NCBI GenBank assembly: GCA_003231795.1
Contig: QIJI01000408.1
Coordinates: 1 to 5,701 of the forward strand
Source of the DNA: Gammaproteobacteria bacterium
Lineage (GTDB): Bacteria > Pseudomonadota > Gammaproteobacteria > GCA-001735895
Length of the DNA: 5,701 nucleotides
Direction: 5' to 3'
Part shown: positions 1-5,701 of the stretch, in pieces
How the letters are laid out: every line of letters starts with the position of its first letter
How positions within the stretch are numbered: position 1 is the first letter of the stretch
Notes under the pieces: generated by a model
Database searches by the model: none
What the model was told of the DNA's origin: nothing
What the model saw: only the letters and a program-made list of their open reading frames with translations
Program-made: the position numbers and the translations under genes

Positions 1-132
1 GCGAAAGTCATGCAGGGCACAGCCTTTCGCCGTCTCGCTACGAACGCTGGTGAGAAATGCGGGCTAGGGAATCTTTGACTAAGCCAGAATGATTTATTCA
101 GGGTTTTCCAAAATTTAGCGAGAGGGGTTAAA
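1..132. other. Intergenic region or tail of an unassigned rightward neighbour
   Basis: No recognisable gene lies here. All three plus-strand frames are open from the left edge, with first stops at 51-53, 65-67 and 76-78, so the C-terminal end of a plus-strand gene convergent with the aminotransferase could be present. The frame closing at 76-78 gives about 25 residues ending CGLGNL and is followed closely by a weak hairpin. The frame closing at 51-53 ends SLSPSRYERW, which faintly recalls an IS3-type transposase end. Neither fragment is long enough to identify. No strong terminator for the leftward operon is visible. Confidence 0.35.
84..107 (+). terminator. Weak hairpin followed by four T residues
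   Basis: Arms CCAGAAT (84-90) and ATTCAGG (96-102) pair over seven positions with one A-A mismatch around the loop GATTT, then G and TTTT follow on the plus strand. The stem is AT-rich and the T run short, so termination would be weak at best. It lies between the possible end of a plus-strand reading frame (78) and the end of the leftward aminotransferase gene (133), where a terminator between convergent genes would be expected. On the minus strand no T run follows the stem. Confidence 0.2.
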
Positions 133-1449
133 TCAGGATTGATTGAATTCGCGGCAGGCGATATCAAGACCCCGCAATGTGTCTTCAAGATCCTGACTGG
201 AATGCACGGTCGATACAAAACGTCGCACTCCGGGCAATACATACTGTCCTTGCTTCATCAACAAGCTGTCCAGCTTGCGCATGGATGCCTGATCGCTGGC
301 CATGATATCTGCATAATTGCGGGGTGTTTTGTCCATGAACAGAATCTGCCACAGGGAGCCGGTATTTTGAGCAATCGCCGGGATATTGTTGTGATCCAGA
401 ATTTTCTGGCATTCACCACAGAGATCGTCGGCATAGCCGTTCATCGCCTTATAAACTCCGGGTTTACTCAATTCGTCCAGCATCGCAAGGGTTGCCGCTG
501 CGGCTACCGGGTTGCCGTGCAGGGTGCCATTGAAGTAGGTATATCCGGGCTCTCCTTTCAATCTGGGGTCGGATAGCCCGATCACATCGGCGCGCCCGGC
601 GACACAGGATAATGGACCGCCGCCACCTATCACTTTACCGTGTGTCGACAAATCGGGCTTGATCTCGTACCACTGCTGCGCGCCGCCATAGCTCAGGCGA
701 AAACCGGTCACAACTTCATCGAGCACAAACAGGATATCGTACTGATCGCAAATTTTCCGGATACCCTGCAGAAACTCCGGCTCAGCCGGGATGATGCGTT
801 GGATCGATTCGGCAAAAATGGCGGCAATATCCCGGTGCTGTTGAGCGACGATTTTGGCCAGGGTTTCGAGATCGTTATACGGACAAACCAGCATGGTTGA
901 AACCGTTGCCTCAGGCTGGCCGCTGGAGTCTGGCGAACCGTGCGGATAATTACCGCTTTGCTTCGGAAAGGTCGAGACGATCGCGTAATCGTGATTGCCG
1001 TGATAGGCCCCTTCAAATTTCAGGATTTTATCGCGCCCGGTAAACGCTCGCGCCAACCGCATCGCGTAGGCAGTGGCTTCAGAGCCGGTTGTGGCATAGG
1101 CAATTTTTTCTGCACAGGGGATATCATCGATCAGGCGCTCGGCCAGATGAACGGCAACGTCATTCAATGAACCGAACATATGGGCACCGCGGTCGAGCTG
1201 ATTTTTGCTGGCTTCGACCACGGCAGGATGTGAGTGTCCGAGGATCAGGGCGCCGGCACCACCGACATAGTCGATGTATTCGTTCCCATCCACATCCCAC
1301 ATACGCGAGCCTTTACCGTGCGAGTAGATTAGCCGGATGTCTTCCGCCAGGGAATAACTTCCGAGGCCGGACCCGGGTAAAACCCGATCGGCGACAGCGA
1401 ACATTTCGCGCTGCGTGGCAGGTCTGTTTTTAGCGGCGGGTGCGGTCAT
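133..1449 (-). CDS. Class III (HemL-like) PLP-dependent aminotransferase
   Basis: A complete 438-residue cytosolic enzyme of PLP fold type I, subgroup III, with the usual length for glutamate-1-semialdehyde aminomutase and its relatives. Visible motifs in order: WDVDGNEYIDY (51-61); the phosphate-binding turn TTGSEATAYAMRLAR (120-134); the GAYHG segment (147-151), whose Tyr149 stacks on the cofactor ring; LDEVVTGFR (243-251), with Asp244 contacting the pyridine nitrogen; Lys272 in STHGKVIGGG as the Schiff-base lysine; and NGTLHGNP (307-314), with Thr309 expected to touch the phosphate of the partner subunit. After the lysine the sequence runs GGGGPLSCVAGR, unlike the GGGLPVGA-type stretch usual in true HemL. 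With its place behind a Rieske oxygenase, this argues for a catabolic aminotransferase rather than tetrapyrrole synthesis. The ATG at 1449 is supported by AGGAG eight bases upstream. It is the last gene of the leftward operon, 36 nt after the Rieske gene. The family is secure; the substrate is unknown. Confidence 0.93.
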   Translation of the reverse strand: MTAPAAKNRPATQREMFAVADRVLPGSGLGSYSLAEDIRLIYSHGKGSRMWDVDGNEYIDYVGGAGALILGHSHPAVVEASKNQLDRGAHMFGSLNDVAVHLAERLIDDIPCAEKIAYATTGSEATAYAMRLARAFTGRDKILKFEGAYHGNHDYAIVSTFPKQSGNYPHGSPDSSGQPEATVSTMLVCPYNDLETLAKIVAQQHRDIAAIFAESIQRIIPAEPEFLQGIRKICDQYDILFVLDEVVTGFRLSYGGAQQWYEIKPDLSTHGKVIGGGGPLSCVAGRADVIGLSDPRLKGEPGYTYFNGTLHGNPVAAAATLAMLDELSKPGVYKAMNGYADDLCGECQKILDHNNIPAIAQNTGSLWQILFMDKTPRNYADIMASDQASMRKLDSLLMKQGQYVLPGVRRFVSTVHSSQDLEDTLRGLDIACREFNQS

Positions 1450-1457
1450 TTATGAAG

Positions 1458-1462
1458 CTCCT
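1458..1462 (-). promoter_or_regulatory. Ribosome binding site of the aminotransferase gene
   Basis: On the minus strand AGGAG lies eight bases before the ATG at 1449, inside the 36-nt gap after the Rieske stop codon. It fixes the aminotransferase start. The gap holds no obvious promoter or terminator, so co-transcription with the Rieske gene is likely. Confidence 0.75.
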
Positions 1463-1485
1463 GATTCTTTAATATAGATGCTCAT

Positions 1486-2574
1486 TTAATCAACGGCGGA
1501 GCGCAGCCATTGATGCAATATCTGTATTGGCAATTCGTTGTCGATGCCGCCCTCGGGGTCGACAATCAGCGGTCCGGGTTTGTAACCCCTGGACCTGAGC
1601 CCACGCTGGACCTCCTTGACGATGTCGAGATCTTCCTGAAAAGTGGTAATCCGGTCGTTGTCGATTACCTTCTTGAGGACTTCGTCAACCTTGCCGTCGT
1701 TGGAATAAAAACTTCTAAATACGCGAACGTCATCTACTTTGAGTGGGCTCCAGCTATAACTGTTGACTACTCCGCCGGGGTAGAACTGTATCGAGGTCGC
1801 CGGCCACAGGTAAAAGCTGCCATAGTCGGCTCCGCTGACGTCGTACCAGGCGTCGTCGCTGCGGGTGGCCAGCGATGTATGATGCAATACCTTGATATCA
1901 CCGAATGGCGCAATCGCATAGGAGTCGGGATCGATGATGCCTTTGGCGAATGCGGCATGGCAGTTTTTGCAGTGATAACATTCGTTGTAATTTTCTACTG
2001 CGGTTAACCAGTTGCAGCCTTCATCTGCCTGATGATGGTAGGCGTACTGGCGTTGTTCGAGGTCCGGGCAAAGACTCAACATGGCTTCACGAATTCCCGG
2101 ATAACAGTCATCCATGCCGACACATTCGGGATCCAGGTTGATAAAAACGAAACCAAGAAAATTTTCTACCCGTATCGGTGTCAGACAGATGTTTGACGAA
2201 TCAAAGCCCGGCACCGATTTCGAGTTGGGTGCAGATTTGAGTTGCCCGTTCAAATCGTAAGACCAGCGATGATAGGGGCATACCAGTAATTTTTTATTTC
2301 CCTTGCCGCTTGCCAGCATGTGCCCGCGATGCTGACAGACATTGTAAAAAGCCTTGAGTTCATTGTCCGGTCCCTTTGCAACGATGATGTCCTGGTCGTA
2401 AATCGACAGAGTCAGAAAATCACCCGGCGTGCTGACCTGGCTACTATGGCAGGCCAGCAACCAGTTTTTGTAAAACACCGATTCAATAATCTGCTCGAAT
2501 AAAGCGCCGTCGGTAAAATAGTGTGCCTCCAGCCCCTTCACCGGTTCTGCTGCAACTGGTTCAGGATTCGTCAT
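1486..2574 (-). CDS. Rieske non-heme iron oxygenase alpha subunit, quaternary-ammonium (CntA/GbcA-like) type
   Basis: A 362-residue cytosolic oxygenase alpha subunit. The N-terminal Rieske domain binds [2Fe-2S] through Cys80-x-His82 and Cys99-x2-His102 (NVCQHRGH and CPYHRWSY). The C-terminal catalytic domain holds the mononuclear iron: His201 and His206 in NECYHCKNCH, with Asp315 in FQEDLDIV as the probable third ligand. The residue three before His201, which bridges the two metal centres, is Glu198, not the usual Asp. In described enzymes this Glu marks carnitine monooxygenase CntA and relatives, and the VENYNECYHC context fits that group. The length is close to CntA, and somewhat short for glycine betaine monooxygenases. 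The predicted reaction is O2- and NAD(P)H-dependent hydroxylation at a carbon next to a quaternary nitrogen, leading to N-demethylation or C-N cleavage. A reductase must supply electrons and is not in the window. The start at 2574 is chosen for its Shine-Dalgarno site; the frame stays open to an ATG at 2748, but that would add 58 basic, unrelated residues over the regulator gene. Its first 14 nt overlap the regulator's end. Confidence 0.92.
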   Translation of the reverse strand: MTNPEPVAAEPVKGLEAHYFTDGALFEQIIESVFYKNWLLACHSSQVSTPGDFLTLSIYDQDIIVAKGPDNELKAFYNVCQHRGHMLASGKGNKKLLVCPYHRWSYDLNGQLKSAPNSKSVPGFDSSNICLTPIRVENFLGFVFINLDPECVGMDDCYPGIREAMLSLCPDLEQRQYAYHHQADEGCNWLTAVENYNECYHCKNCHAAFAKGIIDPDSYAIAPFGDIKVLHHTSLATRSDDAWYDVSGADYGSFYLWPATSIQFYPGGVVNSYSWSPLKVDDVRVFRSFYSNDGKVDEVLKKVIDNDRITTFQEDLDIVKEVQRGLRSRGYKPGPLIVDPEGGIDNELPIQILHQWLRSAVD

Positions 2575-3475
2575 AGATGTCGGCCTCCCATCGGGCCGAG
2601 TGGAACGCTTCAACGGATTTGCTGGCAGATTCGCCGCCGCGCACAATGAGCAGCGCGCAGAGGCTTTCCAGCAATGCAGTGACGGCCGAATTTGAATGGA
2701 AAAACTGGGGTGTATGCGTCGGGGAAACCAGCCCCAGATCTGCCTCACGGCACAAGGCTGAAGCGTTGCTATCAGTCACACCAATAACTCTGGCGCCGGC
2801 TTTGCGGGCCAGGCGTACAGCGTCCAGAGTATCACTGCGGTAAGGTTGAAACGTCATGGCCAGCAGGCAATCCGAACTGTCCATGCGAATGATATCGTCA
2901 CAGGGCAGGCTGCCATGTCGTGGTGAAAGAATAAAATGCTCGAATCCCATACGCGCGACATAGTAAAAGTTATAAGCCAGCGGGTAGGCCAGTCCCAGTC
3001 CCAGTACGTAAACCCGACGCGCATTGATCATCCAGTCAACGGCTTTGTCCAGATCTTCGACCGATTGCTGCGCAAACATTTTTTCGGTGTTGTCGAGGCA
3101 GGCCTCGGCCATGCTGCCGAAGATAGCTGTGCTACCGCCTTTGCGATCCATTTCCTGTAGCCAGCGTACTCGATCGGGGGAAGAGCCAACTCCACCGCGT
3201 ACGAAATCACGAAAGCGTTCGCGCATGGCTTCATATCCTTCGAAGCCAAGGTGTCGTGCCAGACGCACAAAGCTGTTGGGCTGCACATCGGCATTTAGCG
3301 CAAGCGTTCGCATCGATTGCAGGCCGACTTCGTGTGGGTGATCAATAACGTAGCGCGCGCAGATTTGCAGTTGCCCCGGCAATTGGCTGAACTCCTGCAG
3401 TAAGCGTTGCAGCACTTCTTCCTGCGATTGCGGCAAGGTTGTGGAGATCAGTTGAAAATCACTGTTTTGAGACAT
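2561..3475 (-). CDS. RpiR/MurR-family transcriptional regulator (HTH_6 plus SIS domain)
   Basis: A complete 304-residue DNA-binding regulator of usual family length. Residues about 15-95 form the N-terminal helix-turn-helix domain, including the family-typical LPGQLQICARYVIDHPHEVG, then MRTLALNADVQPNSFVRLARHLGFEGYEAMRERF, shown here as two overlapping stretches of one domain. A linker leads to a SIS domain (about 130-275) with the strand RRVYVLGLGLAYPLA (153-167) and the later KAGARVIGVTDSNASAL. The loops that hold phosphosugars in classical SIS proteins are changed: GLGLAYPLA replaces GxGxS, and TFQPYRSDT replaces the SxSGxT type, so the effector may not be a sugar phosphate. It heads the leftward operon and faces the FAD dehydrogenase gene across 81 bp containing a palindrome, which fits local control and autoregulation. 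The ATG at 3475 has only a weak Shine-Dalgarno site (AAGCG region), so expression may be low. Repressor or activator action is not shown by the sequence. Confidence 0.92.
   Translation of the reverse strand: MSQNSDFQLISTTLPQSQEEVLQRLLQEFSQLPGQLQICARYVIDHPHEVGLQSMRTLALNADVQPNSFVRLARHLGFEGYEAMRERFRDFVRGGVGSSPDRVRWLQEMDRKGGSTAIFGSMAEACLDNTEKMFAQQSVEDLDKAVDWMINARRVYVLGLGLAYPLAYNFYYVARMGFEHFILSPRHGSLPCDDIIRMDSSDCLLAMTFQPYRSDTLDAVRLARKAGARVIGVTDSNASALCREADLGLVSPTHTPQFFHSNSAVTALLESLCALLIVRGGESASKSVEAFHSARWEADIYDES
2584..2589 (-). promoter_or_regulatory. Ribosome binding site deciding the Rieske gene start
   Basis: On the minus strand GGGAGG lies nine bases before the ATG at 2574, inside the last codons of the upstream regulator gene. 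It supports 2574 as the start over the in-frame ATG at 2748 and suggests that translation of the two genes is coupled. Confidence 0.75.
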
Positions 3476-3483
3476 TTGTGCGC

Positions 3484-3513
3484 TTGATTTAAAATATGGT
3501 ACAAGTGTATCAT
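3484..3513 (+). promoter_or_regulatory. Candidate sigma-70 promoter for the FAD/GcvT dehydrogenase
   Basis: TTGATT (3484-3489) and TATCAT (3508-3513) match the -35 and -10 consensus at four and five of six positions, with an 18-bp spacer. The -10 box lies in the right arm of the palindrome, so a protein bound there would block RNA polymerase. The predicted transcript would begin near 3520, leaving a leader of about 35 nt with the GGGAG site. Confidence 0.45.
3496..3513. promoter_or_regulatory. 18-bp palindrome, candidate RpiR operator
   Basis: ATGGTACAAGTGTATCAT reads as two 8-bp arms, ATGGTACA and TGTATCAT, around a central AG; seven of eight arm positions pair. It sits in the 81-bp region between the divergent regulator and dehydrogenase genes and covers the best -10 candidates for both directions. 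Short palindromes of this size are the usual targets of dimeric RpiR proteins. The binding partner is inferred from position only. Confidence 0.6.
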
Positions 3514-3533
3514 TGCCTGATCTTTTAGCGCAA
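3504..3533 (-). promoter_or_regulatory. Weak candidate promoter for the leftward operon
   Basis: On the minus strand TTGCGC (3533-3528) and TACACT (3509-3504) are separated by 18 bp and match consensus at three and four of six positions. The -10 element overlaps the centre of the palindrome, so both directions could be controlled from one site. The match is poor, and the AT-rich stretch at 3487-3497 could instead provide the start. Confidence 0.25.
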
Positions 3534-3543
3534 CCCTGTCTGC

Positions 3544-3548
3544 GGGAG
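3544..3548 (+). promoter_or_regulatory. Ribosome binding site of the FAD/GcvT dehydrogenase
   Basis: GGGAG lies eight bases before the ATG at 3557. It sets this start, which also leaves only a few residues before the FAD-binding strand, as expected for this family in the cytosol. Confidence 0.75.
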
Positions 3549-3556
3549 TGAGTTTA

Positions 3557-5701
3557 ATGCAATCCAGCGCGAGTATCGTCATCATCGGCGGCGGAGTAAT
3601 GGGATGTTCGCTCGCGTATCATTTGTGCAAGCAAGGTGAAACCGATTTGCTATTACTCGAAAAAGGGGAGCTGACCAGCGGCTCAACCTGGCATGCGGCC
3701 GGTCAGATCACCCATTCGGTCAGCCACTATAGCCTGGCGAAGATGGCCGCTTATGGAACCGAGCTTTATCCACGGCTGGAAGATGAAACCGGCCAGTCCT
3801 GCACCTGGCATGGCAGTGGAAGCTTGCGTATTGCCTATACCCGGGACGAAGTTGACTGGATCGGATACACCCTGTCGGTGGGTAAAGGACTGGGACATAA
3901 AATGGAAATCGTTGGCCCCGAACGAATTGCCGAACTGCATCCTTTTTATAATCTCGATGGTGTTAAAGCGGCTCTCTATACACCGCACGATGGTCATGTC
4001 GATCCGGCGGGTGTTGCTTTCGCGATGGCCAAAGGAGCCCGCATGATGGGTGGCACTGTCATTCGTCACAATCGGGTTAGCGGCATAACTGCAGCCGGTG
4101 AGGGGTTTGTAGTCCACACCGAACAGGGGGATATCGAAGCGGGCCGGGTGGTCAATGCAGGCGGTACCTATGCGCGGCAGATTGGAAAATGGCTGGGTCT
4201 CGATATTCCGATTGCAAATATGCTGCACCATTATCTGATTACAGATACCGTTCCCGAATTTGAGACGCTGGATAAAGAGTTGCCGGTGATACGGGATGAT
4301 TCGCAGGTTTCCGGTTACATTCGCATGGAGCAGAAATCCGGACTCATCGGGATATACGAAAAGGCCAATGCCGTGTCGGTCTGGGATGACGGCACCCCCT
4401 GGGAATCTGAAAATGAGCTATTCGAACCCGATTACGACCGTATTATGCCGTGGCTCGAAAATGCCCTTGAACGTATGCCGGTACTTGCTGACAAGGGTAT
4501 TAAAAGTGTCGTTCATGGTGCGATTACGCATCCACCTGACGGCAATATGTTGCTCGGACCGTCCGGACGGAAAAACTTCTGGTTGTGCTGTGGTTCGCAG
4601 GTGGGTATTGCCTGGGGCCCGGGGGCAGGCAAGTATCTTGCCCAGTGGATGGTTCGTGGTGCGGCTGATGTTTCGATGCGAAGTTTTGATCCGCGACGTT
4701 TTGGCGCGCGAATCGACGACAATTATCGAATCAACAAGGCTAAAGAGGATTATTTGTTACGCCATGAGATTCCTTATCCGCATCTGGATCGGCCCGACCT
4801 TCGTCCTTCGCATTCGAAAACATCGCCTTTGTATGGAGTTCTAAAAACGAAAGGTGCTGTCTACGAAGATGTCTACGGCTGGGAACGTCCTTACTGGTAT
4901 GCAGTCAATGGAATCGGGCAAAAGCATATCGAAAGTTTTCGGCGCAGCGAAATGTTCGACATCATCGGTGCTGAAGTTCGCGGCATGCGGGCTCATGCCG
5001 GTATTGCCGATCTGAGCGCATTTGCAAAGGTGGAAGTCAGCGGCCGCGATGCCGAGACCTATCTGGATCGAATCCAGTCGAACAAGCTACCTCAGAAAAC
5101 GGGTAGCCTGTCACTGACTTATCTGATGATGAACAACGGGCGTATCGAAGGTGAGGCTACCATCGCCAGGCTCGACCAGAATCACTACTACCTGGTTTAT
5201 GCAGCCGTACGCGAAGCAGCGCTGTTGAACTGGATGCAACAAGAAGTACGGCCGACCGAAGCCGTCTCATTTGATAATGTCTCTGAAGAATATGGCGTTA
5301 TCATGCTGGCCGGGCCGGCTGCGCGTAAAATTCTGGCGCACTGCACCGATGCGGCACTCGACAATTCGAGCTTCCGTTGGCTCTCGTCGCAACACATAAC
5401 CGTTGCCGGGGCCAAAAATGTACGCGCCTTGCGCGTGACTTATACCGGCGAGCTGGGCTGGGAGCTGCATGTACCGATGGCAGCTATGCTGGATGTTTAC
5501 AATGCGCTGATGGAAACTCCGCATAGCGGCGCTATTGTGCATATAGGTTCGGCCACGCTGAATTCGGTGCGAATGGAAAAAGCCTATCGATCGGGCTCGG
5601 AAATTACCAATGAAGTCACCATTGTCGAAGCCGATGTTGCAAGATTTTCGCGAGAATCAGGCTTCCAGGGAGCCGAGATTTCGTTGCAGCCGGCCACCCG
5701 T
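3557..5701 (+). CDS. FAD-dependent N-methyl amine dehydrogenase, DMGDH/SarDH type, with GcvT-like domain (partial, C-terminus missing)
   Basis: 715 codons are present and the frame is still open at the window edge; relatives are usually a little over 800 residues, so roughly 100 are missing. The N-terminal DAO-type FAD domain starts directly with the dinucleotide fold: GGGVMG (11-16) and Glu35 for the ribose. SGSTWHAAG (41-49) contains His46, matching the histidine that carries covalent FAD in dimethylglycine and sarcosine dehydrogenases. PPDGNMLLGP (326-335) and the glycine-rich QVGIAWGPGAGK segment close the FAD domain. VYGWERPYWY (439-448) marks the linker typical of the family. From about 470 onward is the aminomethyltransferase-like (GcvT) domain, with GRIEGEAT (528-535), YTGELGWEL (629-637) and RMEKAYR (672-678). 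Enzymes of this kind oxidise an N-methyl group and transfer the formaldehyde-level carbon to tetrahydrofolate, giving 5,10-methylene-THF. No signal peptide is seen. It is transcribed away from the RpiR-Rieske-aminotransferase operon and probably shares its control. Whether the substrate is dimethylglycine, sarcosine or another N-methyl amine is not shown. Confidence 0.92.
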   Translation, partial: MQSSASIVIIGGGVMGCSLAYHLCKQGETDLLLLEKGELTSGSTWHAAGQITHSVSHYSLAKMAAYGTELYPRLEDETGQSCTWHGSGSLRIAYTRDEVDWIGYTLSVGKGLGHKMEIVGPERIAELHPFYNLDGVKAALYTPHDGHVDPAGVAFAMAKGARMMGGTVIRHNRVSGITAAGEGFVVHTEQGDIEAGRVVNAGGTYARQIGKWLGLDIPIANMLHHYLITDTVPEFETLDKELPVIRDDSQVSGYIRMEQKSGLIGIYEKANAVSVWDDGTPWESENELFEPDYDRIMPWLENALERMPVLADKGIKSVVHGAITHPPDGNMLLGPSGRKNFWLCCGSQVGIAWGPGAGKYLAQWMVRGAADVSMRSFDPRRFGARIDDNYRINKAKEDYLLRHEIPYPHLDRPDLRPSHSKTSPLYGVLKTKGAVYEDVYGWERPYWYAVNGIGQKHIESFRRSEMFDIIGAEVRGMRAHAGIADLSAFAKVEVSGRDAETYLDRIQSNKLPQKTGSLSLTYLMMNNGRIEGEATIARLDQNHYYLVYAAVREAALLNWMQQEVRPTEAVSFDNVSEEYGVIMLAGPAARKILAHCTDAALDNSSFRWLSSQHITVAGAKNVRALRVTYTGELGWELHVPMAAMLDVYNALMETPHSGAIVHIGSATLNSVRMEKAYRSGSEITNEVTIVEADVARFSRESGFQGAEISLQPATR

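Noticed and set aside
1..30. Perfect 7-bp inverted repeat GCGAAAG / CTTTCGC with a 16-nt spacer at the left edge
   Set aside because: No T run follows on either visible side, the loop is large and the context is cut off by the window, so neither a terminator nor a recombination site can be supported.
75..100. TTGACT at 75-80 as a plus-strand -35 box
   Set aside because: The only -10-like hexamer (TATTCA, 95-100) is at 14-bp spacing, and the transcript would run antisense into the aminotransferase.
33..123. 8-bp inverted repeat TCTCGCTA (33-40) and TAGCGAGA (116-123)
   Set aside because: The arms are 75 nt apart with no flanking duplication or element between them; a match of this length can occur by chance in a region of this size.
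139..576. Open frame of 145 codons on the plus strand opposite the aminotransferase
   Set aside because: It is antisense to a gene with clear family motifs, has no recognisable domain and no ribosome binding site of note. Other antisense frames over the Rieske, regulator and FAD genes were dismissed for the same reason.
133..1449. Assignment as hemL, glutamate-1-semialdehyde aminomutase
   Set aside because: Length and fold fit, but the segment after the PLP lysine differs and the operon context is catabolic, so a gene symbol is not justified.
2575..2748. Extension of the Rieske gene to an upstream ATG at 2748
   Set aside because: The extra 58 residues are basic, Cys- and Arg-rich, unlike any Rieske N-terminus, and lie antiphase over the SIS domain of the regulator. 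The ATG at 2574 has a good Shine-Dalgarno site and gives a normal family length.
1..5701. CRISPR arrays, tRNA or rRNA genes, complete insertion sequences
   Set aside because: No regularly spaced direct repeats, RNA gene signatures or transposase with terminal repeats were seen on reading the window.

Overview
The window carries four protein-coding genes arranged around one short divergent control region. Three genes read leftward (minus strand): an RpiR-type regulator, a Rieske oxygenase alpha subunit and a class III PLP aminotransferase, packed as an apparent operon (14-nt overlap, then a 36-nt gap). One gene reads rightward (plus strand): a covalent-FAD dehydrogenase of the dimethylglycine/sarcosine dehydrogenase type fused to a GcvT-like folate domain, cut off by the right edge of the window after 715 codons. 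The base composition is moderate, Shine-Dalgarno sites are clear and gene types are typical of heterotrophic Proteobacteria. A marine or host-associated gamma- or alphaproteobacterium would fit, but the window does not settle the taxon.

Layout: 1-132 is intergenic or the unassigned tail of a rightward neighbour, with a weak hairpin near 84-107. 133-1449 (minus) is the aminotransferase. 1486-2574 (minus) is the Rieske oxygenase; its start is placed at 2574, not further upstream, because of a good Shine-Dalgarno site. 2561-3475 (minus) is the RpiR regulator. 3476-3556 is an 81-bp divergent promoter region with an 18-bp near-perfect palindrome (3496-3513) that overlaps the best -10 candidates for both directions. 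3557-5701 (plus) is the partial FAD/GcvT dehydrogenase.

How they may work together (inference): the Rieske protein has a glutamate where most Rieske oxygenases have the bridging aspartate between the [2Fe-2S] cluster and the mononuclear iron. This is a mark of the group that attacks quaternary ammonium compounds (carnitine and glycine betaine monooxygenases). The FAD/GcvT enzyme type oxidatively removes N-methyl groups from tertiary or secondary amines and passes the one-carbon unit to tetrahydrofolate. A class III aminotransferase could then act on the freed primary amine. Together they suggest a catabolic module for a methylated amine or betaine, controlled by an RpiR protein whose sugar-phosphate loop is altered. 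The substrate cannot be read from the sequence. No reductase partner for the Rieske oxygenase and no transporter lie inside the window.
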